A stretch of 64,000 nt of DNA, taken from NCBI GenBank assembly GCA_950295325.1, contig OX485806.1, positions 29,388,001 through 29,452,000 on the forward strand, written 5' to 3'. A program made the translations under genes and the position numbers. The notes below the pieces were generated by a model. That model ran no database searches. It was not told where the DNA came from and saw only the letters and a list, made by a program, of their open reading frames with translations. This stretch comes from Polytrichum commune (Eukaryota > Streptophyta > Polytrichopsida > Polytrichales > Polytrichaceae). Below, one piece after another: positions 11,730 to 22,189 of the stretch (its first letter is position 1; each line of letters opens with the position of its first letter).

Positions 11730-12365
11730 ATGCCCAATATCCTACAGACACACCCATCTGCACATAAAAACAGATGTAAAAAATACTTTATAGAATGCAC
11801 AATCAAATTACAACCTGAATACCAACATTTAGCAAAACAATTCTCTCCAATCATAAATATAACACACACACAACATCAAGACACAATTATAGACTACCCA
11901 TTTCTGTCAAGATATATATACAAAAACATACACCACCCACCTCCACGCATACTATACGCACTTATTACCACAATCAGCCCAGTTATAGAAGCATGTAACC
12001 ACATATTAAGACAAACCCCAAAACCAGATTGGACAACAACAGTCTTAGAACGTATGGCCTTACTCCAAAACCCACCCGAAAGACACATCACAACCACACA
12101 CCCCTACACAAATTTTTTACAAACAAACCAAGATATTATCAACCCCCCCAACACCATCCATAAAGAAATATACAACTTTATAAAACAAAGTAACGAACCA
12201 CTAACCATACAAATAATGACAGACAAGTTTCCTTACCTACCAATAACACTACTCACAGAAGCATTAAAATGCAAAGAACCAATACACGAATACTCCCACC
12301 CCCCACCACTACCCCCCACACCCGCAATAAACCCCCAAATAACCCATACAACAAATCACAACACA

Positions 12366-13130
12366 CACATAATCACATGGAACGCCTCATCACTAAACAC
12401 AGCCTTACCAAACCTCTACCAACTAATATCAAAAACACTACACAATCCTGCAATAATTATGATACAAGAAACCAAACTAACTGCAACAAAATCCACAAAA
12501 TACCTACAAAGATTATTTCCCACATACAAGTTAATATTTAACAACACTCATGCATTAACAAGGTGTATACAACAAAGAATACCATATACACCTGCAAGAG
12601 GTGGACTCCTTACACTCATAAACAAAACATATGCATACCCCGGCAACATTACCAAAATCCCCACTCCAGCCGCAATCTCTCCGTATCTACAAATAATTGT
12701 AATAAACAACCAGCCATTACAACCATGGCTGATAATACATATCTACATGCCATCACACGAAGAAGATATAAGACTCATACCAATAATAAAACAAAACATA
12801 ACACAACAAATTACTAACTACACAAACCATATACACATACTATGTGGAGACTTCAACAGAGACATAGCCTTAATTGGACGACAAAACGAATATACCACAA
12901 CACCACCACAGGTAGAAGATATAGAATGGCGTACATTTACGAATAACCTTCAACTCACATATATCCCAACAAATAGCTCATACTCTAGACAAGGTGGTCC
13001 AGACTATAATCAAACCAACCTGATAGATGGATATTATATTAAAACACCCAATAATACCCTATACACATCAACCACAAACAACACCCATAACCTAAACTCA
13101 GACCACTCCCCAGTAACACTCCATATACCT
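12366..13130 (+). other. APE-type (EEP) endonuclease domain of ORF2
   Basis: The domain opens with IITWNASSL and has the catalytic Glu in MIQETKL (about 12460), CGDFNRD at 12843-12863 and the terminal SDHSPV at 13098-13115. These are the standard N, E, D/N and DH positions of the exonuclease-endonuclease-phosphatase fold in LINEs. It is wholly open in this copy. Confidence 0.9.
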
Positions 13131-13949
13131 CCAAATACACTACTAGCCCGAAATATGCCACCAATAATAGATAAACCCCCAAGGATATTAAACCCTATCC
13201 CACATATAAATATTGAAAAATTCAAAACAGAATTCTTCGAAGAAAATGCACTCCAAATCAATGAACTTACACACACACTAAGCAACGACCAATGACAATC
13301 CTCTTGCACAAAACTAGACCACCTCATACAAAAAAATTCCGACAAAATCCAAGACACATGTAGCGCACCACCTCTCCCAGATCTCACAAATCGTACATCA
13401 CAACAAGGAGGTTTCCTACCAAGAAAACTCCAAAAAAAATGGAAAAACCATCTCTCCACCTACCATTTAATTAGGAAAGCCATATACACCATAAAAAACT
13501 CGCCAAACTGGCCAACACACCCTATAATTGAAGAGTTAAAAAACCATACCCAAACGGATATTCCACCCCCACCAAATCAAGACCCTACTCAATGGATAAA
13601 AACACTAGCCAATATAGCTAAAACTGCACATACGCATGCTCGGAACATTACCACGAAATACACCCAAGAATGTATCAAAAAAAACATATTAAAATATAAG
13701 TAATTATACGACAAAAGTCCAAAGAAAATAAATAATAAAGTCTTCAAAAGCCAAAAAACACCCCCATTTGACTACATCACAGACGAATACAACAATATAC
13801 TCACAAACCCTGAAGACATAGCTAATGAAATTCACAAACAACAATCAATCTGTAATAGACCCACAGTACCAACATGCTACCACCAAACAGAACACACATC
13901 CTACTGTACTTACGGAGTAAGACAATACCCATGGCATGACCTCGACAGA

Positions 13950-15200
13950 TTTGTCATAGATAAAAGAGGAAACCCACAAACCCCACTATCTGAATACTTT
14001 GACAGAGAAACATACAACACATGCCTAAAAAATCTAGCAACCAACAAAACACCCGGACCTGATAAAATTCCCAACACAATTCTAAAAAACATGCCTGAAA
14101 GCTTCCACAAATTACTATTTCTCTTATTATCTCATTGTTACAAACAAAAACAAATCCCAACATCGTGGAAAATAAGTCTAACAATATTATTATATAAAAA
14201 AGGAGACCCTTCAAAACTGACAAACCACAGATCAATCGCCCTCGCAAATACAATATATAAATTCTTTACAAGCACCCTAACATTCATACTATCAGCATAT
14301 GGTGAAAAACACCAAATCTTACACGACAGCCAAGAAAGGTTTAGAGCAGAAAGAAGCACATCTAGGCAACTCCAACTCCTCATAGCAGCACTAGAGGACG
14401 CACGATTCACAAATCAAGATATTTACCTACTATATATCGATTTCAAATACGCATTTGGCTCTCTCGACCACGCAAGACTACTTGTAATCACAAAAGATTT
14501 AGGATACCCTGAAGACGCGGTGTCCCTAATTGGCAACAATTACTCAAACTCCAAAACCATATTCACAGGAGAACACTTCGGAAAAACAAAACCCATACCA
14601 ATTCAAAGAGGTACAATACAAGGAGACACACTCAGCCCATACATCTTCTTATATTTTTGGAACCATTACTTCGATGGCTTCAAAAATGAAACAACAGCTA
14701 CACATTCGGTACATCTAAACTAACTATCAACTCAGCAGCATACGCAGACGATTTAGCAGCCATCACAAACAACCTTCAATCAATACAGACACAACTCAAC
14801 AAACTGGATAGATATTGTGACTGGGCTGGAATAGACTTGGGAGTACCCAAATGCGCCATTACTGGATGCCCAAACAAATCAAAAACAAAACCAGAAACAT
14901 TTAAAGCCAAAATACAAGCCCAAAACATCAATTACAGAAACCAACCACTACCTATTCTATACCAAAATGAACCATACGTATATCTAGGTATACAACTTGT
15001 ACCCTCACTAAAATGGAAACTACAAACACACATCACCACAACCAAAACGATAGAACAATGCAAACATCTAACAAACTGCCCAGCCACAATCAAACAAAAA
15101 ATAAGTATGGTCGATACTGTCATCAGAGCTGGTATAGCCTACAGCTTTTATGCAGTTTCATACTCACTACCAGCCATCAAAAAATTAGATAAAAAGATTA
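13950..15200 (+). other. Reverse transcriptase domain of ORF2 (broken)
   Basis: Conserved blocks in order: TPGPDKIP (about 14050), WKISLTILLYKKGDP and NHRSIAL (14165-14240), the first catalytic Asp in YIDFKYAFGSLDH (about 14435), QGDTLSP (about 14620), and YADD at 14741-14752 in the shifted frame. A one-base change near 14655 and TGA at 14687 separate the palm blocks. A thumb-like region continues in the frame 14837-15499. DFKxAFGSxDH is close to the form I associate with RandI-type elements. Confidence 0.9.
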
Positions 15201-15775
15201 TTGGAATCCAAAAAGCAATTTGCGGCTTACCTAAATGCACAGCAAACATAATAACCCAACTCCCACATGACCTATTTGGACTAGAAGCCTTCTCACTAAA
15301 GAACGCCTACCTAAGATGTATTAGCGAACAACTTAGAAACGCACTTAATGACACCGGGAGACTAGGAATAATCTACAAGGGACTCATACAACATATACTA
15401 GCAAAATACGGAGGTGCAGAAGACATACAAAGAATCAAATACCAAGACTGCATAAGATCACCCACAACACGAACATTATTCCTTATGAAAAAAGAATGAG
15501 GAACTCACCTCAAAAGTATAGAAGCAAACTTCCAACTCCACACGACAGAACTAGAACAAGAATGGAGGGCACATGTCACAAATGAACTCCCAGAATTAGA
15601 TACTGAACTATCTCTCAAACTACTACACAAACTCCTAACCCATAACATACAAAAGATAAAACATATTTCCCTTCCTAATGGCATGAACCTAATGTCGCCA
15701 AAAGACTTCCAAATCTACTACAAAACTCCGACAAAACTAGAAAAAAATGCACTGCGCATAGCAGAACAACTTTTC

Positions 15776-16190
15776 TGCCTTCAAAGTTGTAACAAAAACT
15801 GCCCAACCCCATGCAACAGACACCCACAAGCCCGCACACTCAAAACAAAATACATATCAGAAAATAGAGAAATAACACCTAGAATACCAACACACCCCCC
15901 ATCCCCACCAGAACAACCCCAACAACCCACCCCACCCTCACATATAAAAAACAATCCAATCAGATTCCCCATCCACACTATAGTAAATCACAAAACCAAA
16001 GACACAAAAGATCAATATAAAATAACAAAAACATATAACACATACTTATGCCAATGGACACTTCAAAACAACACAATCTACAACAAATGGATGCCACAAA
16101 ATGAACTATTCCCACTAAACCAACCTCCAGTCATCGAACACAATACTAAATTACTCAAAGAATACTACACGAGGCAACAACACAAATACT
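15776..16190 (+). other. Cys cluster and chromodomain-like segment of ORF2
   Basis: Residues 32-47 of the frame starting at 15683 have Cys at four-residue spacing (CLQSCNKNCPTPCNRH), a possible metal-binding site. After a Pro-rich linker, residues 94-162 have the spacing of a chromodomain: hydrophobic-xx-I near IHTIVNHK, a Y/L-C-Q-W core (TYLCQWTL), KWMPQNEL in the place of the usual W-E-P-xx-N/H-L, and a final helix ending YY. In retrotransposon integrases chromodomains direct insertion to marked chromatin. The match is by eye and moderate. Confidence 0.45.
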
Positions 16191-16582
16191 ACAATAAAAT
16201 CATAAATGAACATATTACCCCCACACAAACCAAAGACCCAAGATTCATCCCCCCACCCACGAGAATGCCACATATTCAAATATCAGTAATAGAATGCAAT
16301 CCAGAAAAAGACATCACTACCGTAAAAAACACTATACAAACACAAAATGAAATAACACACATATACGAAGATACAGGAAGACATCTCATCACCATCCCAA
16401 CCACAAGGCTCAAATGGCTTTGGCAACAATACAACAAAGACACCTATAACACACACGGTCTTGTACCTCCCCCACAACCATTCGAAACAGAAATAGTATG
16501 GCTATACCAAAGATATAAAACCAAAGCATCAACAAAAAATCCACTTAACTCATCGCAATACACCCTCCCACATAACCTCCTT

Positions 16583-17000
16583 GACTCCATTATCCAAACA
16601 TTTAACATCTCACATTCATACTTCTCCCCACCAGTAACATGTTCTACACACATAACAAAATTTTACTCTCCATTCGCAAGAGACAAAATCTTTGGATCAC
16701 TAGGCACCGCCTTTCAACACAAATGGAATGGAATAGGCTACGCACATCCGCACAATGAAGAAATGGCCCAGCAAGCAATACACTGGGCAAGACTAGCTGC
16801 CAAAAACGATCCAAACACCATTACACTACTAGTCACACCAGACGTTAACTGGTACCAAAACTACTCACCACTCACCGGACCATTCCCTGACACACATGTC
16901 CTAGCCCATTTTACCGCAGACACCATTACATATGACGAACCAACGACCCCCCAAAACATAAATAAACCAAGAATAGAACCACTAGCAATACACATCTTTT
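16583..17000 (+). other. Unassigned conserved-looking domain between chromo-like segment and RNase H
   Basis: This globular stretch contains FGSLGTAF, then WNGIGYAHPH, a helix (EEMAQQAIHWARLAAKND) and the strand TLLVTPDVNW. The order resembles a Rossmann-type methyltransferase with AHPH where N6-adenine methyltransferases have NPPF/DPPY. I do not claim activity. It could be a structural remnant or an unrelated fold. Confidence 0.3.
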
Positions 17001-17244
17001 GTATCCATCATCAAAACCAAGCCATTGGCACACCCGACCAAATAAACACAATCCAAACAACAATTGAAAACCTACAAATAACACAATATCACATACAAAA
17101 TGTTCCACCCACACCTCCAAACACACCCGTGAACAAAAATACTAAATGGAACAAACTACTTTACCCACCTCATACCAACCCATCAACCCCAAACATCCCA
17201 CCGTTACCAAACTATGAAATTTACACCACACTCAAATTCCCACC

Positions 17245-17700
17245 ACAATACAGTTACTACACAGACGGTTCGTTTATCCCACCTATAAAAGCTAATGATG
17301 GACACTGGAAGAAAGAAAAAGCTGGATACGGAATTTATAACCCAATAAAAGCAGACATACGTAAATCAAAAAGACTACCTGGTCTACAAACTTGCTTTAG
17401 GGCCGAACTAATGGCCATACATAAAACACTTAGACTAATTACCACCAGATACCCAAATGAACCTGCACATATATTCACGGACTGTCTCAATTGTATATAC
17501 GTACTCAACACACAAATAAAACACCCTACACACCATAACAACCATGCTGACAAAACCATATTAACATCTATGGTAGAAATGCTAAAAAGCCGAACACAAC
17601 TCACTACGATACACAAGGTGAAAGCACACACCAACATTGAAGGAAATGAACAAGCAGACCGACTAGCCAAACAAGGCACCAAAAAGAGATATAGATTTGC
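17245..17700 (+). other. RNase H domain of ORF2
   Basis: The acidic residues appear in the canonical order: Asp in YYTDGSF, Glu in CFRAELMAIH, Asp in FTDCLN and the late Asp in NEQADRLAKQG, with the conserved His of VKAHTNIEGN before it. This is a complete RNase HI set. RNase H next to the RT is known in R1, I, RandI/Dualen and some plant L1 elements. The segment is open in this copy. Confidence 0.9.
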
Positions 17701-18039
17701 AGTCAAATCATATGAATTCGCACACACCACACCATACTACTACCAAAAAGACACATGGCCAGGTCCAAATAAACGACCCGACAAAGGCCCCGTTAGATGC
17801 CTTCAAACATACATAACCAAACATGACCGAGATAACAACCTAAAAACACTATCGGAACAATTCCCCAACATTAATAAATGGACAATGAACCCTGATATAG
17901 ATAATGAACTATCCAACAACTTCTGGTCAAACCCTGCGATAACATACTCACAAAAAACATGCATACTTAAATTCCGAACGGGACAATATATGGGCAATGC
18001 CAGAAAATAACTATTATTTGGTATAGAAAGATTCCCATC

Positions 18040-18709
18040 AATCACATGTCCAATCTGTAACTCCTCCGATGTAGACACATGGCTACATGTATTATTAAAA
18101 TGCAATCAACACCATATACATGCCCTTAGAACCAAAAGACATAATAAAGCAGTATGGGAACTAAGAAAACTAATCTTATCATCACAAAAATCAAGATGCT
18201 ACATCCTCATGAACGCAGGGACATTCAACAATAACCCACAAGAGAATACAGTCCCCACATGGCTCCTACCATGTACATGTGCACAACAAAGATGCCACTG
18301 CAACGCTAGATTCAAACCTGACCTTCTATGTATTAAAGAATTTCCACACCAAAATACCCCACCAACACACCCAATAGACAACCTCACGATACAATTCATT
18401 GAATTCACATATACAAATGACAGATTCCCACAAGACACAATTAACAACAAAATCCAAAAATACCAACCACTAATCAATAACATCACGCGGCAAGGTTGGA
18501 AAATTGAACCACTTATTGTCACCACGGCTGGAGCCAGAGGAACCACACACGCCCCGTCAATGAAACAACTAGAACAAACATTTAAAATACCCGAAAATCT
18601 TACAAAAAATGCATTTAAAGAAATAAACACTATTGCCATACAATATGCTAGCTCAATCCTCCTACATAAAAGGCGTCTTGAAAACAACCAAACTGTACCA
18701 ATAGAATAA
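18040..18709 (+). other. Zinc knuckle and restriction-like endonuclease (RLE) domain of ORF2
   Basis: CPIC (about 18046) followed by WLHVLLKC gives a CCHC knuckle, as found just before the RLE of R2-like and Dualen elements. It is followed by FKPDLLCI, then IEFTYTND, then KIQKYQPL, the R/KPD...D/E...KxxKY series of PD-(D/E)xK endonucleases. A G-W-K-I-E-P-L-I strand, a Gly-rich turn (TAGARGTTH) and a terminal HKRRLE helix also fit RLE. With the APE domain upstream this gives two endonucleases on one polyprotein. The 18209-18709 part is uninterrupted. Confidence 0.75.
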
Positions 18710-18869
18710 TGATAAGTATAATACTAATAATGAAAGGATCCAATCTTATAAAACTATTTATTAATATGAACACCATAGCTCAGGAAGATGGGAAGGAGCC
18801 GGTTGGTTGGTAACAATTTTCCTGCCTTTAAATCACAGCAGCACCAAGTTATGTATAACACATTAAACG

Positions 18870-18985
18870 CTACGACGGACTCAACGGGAATCGAACCCGG
18901 ACCATCTAAAGTGTAAGTACAAACATCCTCCCGCAACCAACCGAGGAAACATGACTTGGCGACCACCAAACACACCAAACCACAT
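18870..18985 (-). repeat. tRNA-like / SINE-like segment in the LINE 3' tail
   Basis: On the minus strand, CCTCGGTTGGTTGCGGGAGG resembles the D arm/A box. About 50 bases later comes GGTTCGAATCCC, a perfect B box (T arm). The rest does not fold into a full cloverleaf that I can confirm, and there is no acceptor-stem pairing, so I do not call a tRNA gene. It is most simply a tRNA-derived SINE inserted in, or forming part of, the LINE tail. Confidence 0.5.
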
Positions 18986-19204
18986 CTTATACCTTAAACA
19001 CAACGAAACCTCTTACTAATAGCTACGGTGGGCTACTTTTACTTGTTCTCTAGTCACTATAGTGTCCATCCCCGAAAGGGGAGAGTAGTATTGTCTCAAT
19101 TTCCCATTGTCTGGTAGGCAGTGGGTCATTTGACAATACGAACGGACACTTCATTCACGCCGGCCCCTCTCAGGGACCGGAGTTTCTATCAATCTTTCTA
19201 TCTA

Positions 19205-19216
19205 TGTTCAATTAAG
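19205..19216 (+). repeat. Right target-site duplication of the LINE
   Basis: This is an exact 12-base copy of 5467-5478. The bases that follow (AGAAGTAACCGAATTAGG) align with AAGAAGTAACTGAAATAGG at about 28584-28602, inside an uninterrupted copy of the same host repeat. This is the right half of the split target. Confidence 0.75.
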
Positions 19217-20150
19217 AGAAGTAACCGAATTAGGCACGTCCGCCTTACTCCTTGTCCGGGTTTTGAAAACCTGAAATTGGTTTGCTCTAGGTGTTCCTAT
19301 GTGTCCAACACAAAACCTGGGTTTTATGCAATAACCCGGGTTTCCGTCCATGGGGTTTTACGTTTGAAACCCCTCCGATTATTGTTGACTAGCGGGAGCT
19401 AAGTTGCTTTCGGTGGTGCGAGATGGAGGGAAATGGCGTTCGAGGACACTTGTATCCGCTGCTATGAATGCATGAAGGTATATATTTCTTGTCTTTCATA
19501 GATCAAGTAAAACTCTGTTTCTCAATTTCTCTTGTTCTCACATCGACCTATGCTCAATTGCAAGTAACGTGGGCCACATGTTTTGAATTGATTGTGCAAC
19601 GATGTTGCTCCGGTTACGCTGTTTTCGTGCATCGAAGATCACGTCCTCAGAAATGTTGCAGAGAATGTTGCACTCGGGTGGTGTGCAATCAGGGGTTTTG
19701 GGTTTGGTGGAGTTTTTAGGGTTTAGAGTCGTGCATTCGAATGATCGTGTGTTGGATCGAAATCAAACGTATTAGACTCTTCGATGCAATCAGTCCCTTG
19801 TTATAATTTATGGACGCTCGAACTTGCAAGGGGGACATGAGGGGAATCAAAGTCTTGAGTGGGCTCAGAAATTCTGACATGGATTGGGTGCTCCTATTGA
19901 CTCATCTCTTTGTACTCGTCTGAGACTTCTAAATCATAGTTCTAAATTCCACATTGGTGCACCCATGTTCTGCGTACTTGTACATATTAGCGCAGCTCAC
20001 CAGAAGTGGTGCATGTTTTGTGGGCAAGACCACTGGATACCTCGTCATATGTCAATAGCAAGAAACTTGGTCATGTATGGTCACCAGCAGGATGACAAAG
20101 TATTCAATGGAGAAAATCAATGTCTTTCTGATAAATAAGTAGTGTAGTTT
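19217..20150. other. Right flank of LINE and probable COMMD3 5' region
   Basis: The left end continues the dispersed repeat split by the LINE. Around 19710 is TTTTTAGGGTTTAG, a telo-box-like motif common in plant 5' leaders of housekeeping genes. Short ORFs (19121-19402, 19468-19719, 19884-20138) show no family. A leader exon of COMMD3 may lie near 19430-19760. Confidence 0.35.
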
Positions 20151-20199
20151 TCGGGACAAGACTAGTATCATGTATTTATTACTTCTTTACATAAGCACT

Positions 20200-21396
20200 T
20201 GTTTCCTGTCATCAGCAATTATCGTTGCAGATGCTTCTACAGAGATATTATCATAACAAAGGCTCGAGTATACCCATGAGCATCATCCCCTTAAAATTAC
20301 ATGAGAGTTTGTAGTTCAGCGGGATAGCGACTGCCCTGGGAACTGGGGAAGAATGTGTACAATTGTCAAGTTGCCTCGGGGACTGACAATAATGAGTGGA
20401 GAAAGTCACACTGTATTGATAACATGGGGCAGATCATGTCATCCTGACTTGAATTGTATTATATATCCCCTGTGGCTGGTATTGCTACAATGCCTCAACG
20501 GTTTGGTTGCTACCGGTTGACTAATGACTTCTGTGCATAACCACTTGTTTTCTTTCATCGGCAAATTTCATTGCAGATGCTCCTACTGAGAGATAATCAT
20601 ACAACGCCTCAAGTAGACCCATGAGCATACCTTCAATGTTCGTTGAATTCCATGATTGCCCGTAATTCAGCGGCACAGTGATAGGTCTAGAAATTGGGGA
20701 AGGCTCTGTACAATCATTGGGTTGCCTTGGTGATCAAAAACATATAGTGGGGAAAAATCACTCTGTTTTGATGACAGGGGGCAGACTATCATCATGTTAT
20801 TCTAGTTTTAACTGCAATATAGAGCACCTTCTGCCTAGTAATGCTCACAATGCCGCAATGACTGGTTGGTACCTGTTGATTACTTTTGTGCATAACCACA
20901 TGTGTTCTGTTTTTGGCTATTTTTTATTGCAGATGTGACTACTGAGACAAAATCATACAAGGGCTCAAGGAGTTGCATAAGCATTCCATTGATATTTGTT
21001 TGAATTTCATGTGTGCCTATGATTCAGTGGCACAGTGATAGCCTAAGAAATTGGGAAGCATGTGTATAATAATTGTGGGGTTGTCTTGGGGATTAATAAC
21101 GTTTAGTGGAGAAAATCACTCCGTTATGATGACATGTGGCAGACTATTATGATGTCATTCTAGAAAAAATTGTATCATATAGAACCTGGTGCCTGGTAAT
21201 GCTTACAATGCCTCAATGATTGGTTGCTACCGGTTGATTAATGACTTCTGAGCATAACCTCATGTATTTTGTTAACGGCAAATGTTGTTGCAGTTGCAAC
21301 TACTGCGGGATTATCATACAAAGGCTGGAAGAGACCCATGAGCATCAATTTAATGCTTTTGAATTTTATGAGTGTCTGTAATTCAGCAGCATAGTG
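20200..21396 (+). repeat. Three degenerate tandem copies of the COMMD3 5' exon edge
   Basis: A unit of about 355 bases occurs three times ahead of the gene. Anchors close to AAATTGGGGAAG sit at 20341, 20691 and 21048, and in the real gene at 21407. Each unit contains a TTGCAG acceptor-like end, the leader, the first roughly 20 codons of COMMD3, then intron-like sequence. The start codon is lost in every extra copy (ACT, ATA, ATA) and kept only in the gene, so the copies are non-coding. Confidence 0.75.
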
Positions 21397-22017
21397 ATGG
21401 CCCTGGAAATTGGGGAAGAATGTGTACAGTCGTTGGGATGCCTCGGGGACCGAAGCGACAGTGAGCTTGAAGCCCTCGCACGAGCAGTGAACTCGGTCCT
21501 GGTGGACTCGCAACGTGAAGATGTTGCCCTAAATTCTCCAGTTCTGGAGAAAATGGATGTGGATTTGATCAAGACAGCCTATTCTGCCCTCATCTGCCTC
21601 TTTGTAGAAGCAGCCAAGAACAACGTGTCCGAGAAATCAGTGGTGATGTTCTTGCGGAGCGAGTGTGGCGTGCCAGAACCTCAGGGGAAGCTGGTGGCGG
21701 AGGTTTTTGAGAGCAAGAAGGAGGCTCTACGAAGAGTGATGTCTCGAACCGGGAATTGGAGCTCGATTCCACGACTTGTGGGAGTGGATTGGCGCCTGGA
21801 ATATCGTGTTTTATCAAGCACGGAAATCCAGGACCACCCGCCACGAGAGCTTCTTTACCACTGTGCCATGAAGACGGCTGAGAAACAGATGGTAACATTG
21901 GATGGGGAAACAGATGGAAAGATTGATTTCGTTTGTAGTGTGGAGCAGCTCCAGGATCTGGTGTCCACCTTGAAAGATGCTTGCAAGGCGGTTGAAAGGG
22001 TTGTTCATCAAGGGTGA
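21397..22017 (+). CDS. COMMD3: COMM domain-containing protein 3
   Basis: A 206-residue single-exon coding region, close to the roughly 195 residues of animal COMMD3. The N-terminal HN half runs from ECVQSLGCL through LNSPVLEKMDVDLIKTAYSA. The C-terminal COMM domain begins near VGVDWRLEYRV (Trp-Arg-Leu-x-Tyr is diagnostic) and ends with IDFVCSVEQLQDLVSTLKDA, very like the animal protein's end. COMMD proteins form a hetero-decameric ring in the Commander complex, which recycles membrane cargo from endosomes. The ATG at 21397 is preferred over the GTG at 21394. The TTGCAG just upstream suggests a leader intron. Confidence 0.85.
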   Translation: MALEIGEECVQSLGCLGDRSDSELEALARAVNSVLVDSQREDVALNSPVLEKMDVDLIKTAYSALICLFVEAAKNNVSEKSVVMFLRSECGVPEPQGKLVAEVFESKKEALRRVMSRTGNWSSIPRLVGVDWRLEYRVLSSTEIQDHPPRELLYHCAMKTAEKQMVTLDGETDGKIDFVCSVEQLQDLVSTLKDACKAVERVVHQG

Positions 22018-22189
22018 CAAATACGATTGAGATTTGTGCTTTGTCAAGCTTCATTGAGGTGAAGATCTTAGGTTGAAGGGTGCTGATCGTTATGTTGGAT
22101 TGTAAGAAGAGGTGGACAAAGCTCATCCGAAAGGCAATCTTGTTGAAGCTTTTGTACCATAACTAGCCTGTGTGAAGATGGATGTTCTT

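Larger units (their letters stand above)
11730..18709 (+). pseudogene. LINE ORF2 polyprotein (APE-RT-RNaseH-RLE), decayed
   Basis: One long ancestral frame is recognisable from the 2A motif to the TAA at 18707-18709. Lesions seen: TGA at 13293, TAA at 13701, a one-base shift in the T run near 14655, TGA at 14687, TGA at 15497 and TAA at 18008. The frame is 0 before the shift and 2 after it. The TAA codons fit CAA to TAA changes, and the TGA codons fit CGA or TGG ancestors, as expected from methyl-C deamination. The first 210 residues after 2A are not recognised. Domain entries follow separately. The element probably copied itself by target-primed reverse transcription when intact. Confidence 0.85.
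5479..19204 (+). mobile_element. RandI/Dualen-like non-LTR retrotransposon (LINE) with two endonuclease domains
   Basis: The insertion is about 13.7 kb, bounded by a 12-bp TSD. In order it has a repeat-rich leader (5479-7441), ORF1 (7442-9373), an A/C-rich low-complexity section (9374-11690), a 2A-like motif (11691-11729) and ORF2. ORF2 reads APE endonuclease, reverse transcriptase, chromodomain-like segment, RNase H, CPxC zinc knuckle and PD-(D/E)xK restriction-like endonuclease. A 3' tail of about 500 bases follows without poly(A). Having both APE and RLE endonucleases is the defining trait of the RandI/Dualen clade described from Chlamydomonas; placing this element there is my inference from domain order. 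ORF2 carries at least six lesions, so this copy is not autonomous. Confidence 0.85.

Noticed and set aside
18870-18985. A functional tRNA gene on the minus strand
   Set aside because: Only the B box is perfect. I could not pair an acceptor stem or place a convincing anticodon stem.
20678-20938. A second COMMD3-like gene
   Set aside because: It shares only the first 20 or so codons, lacks the ATG and then runs into intron-like sequence. It is a duplicated exon edge.
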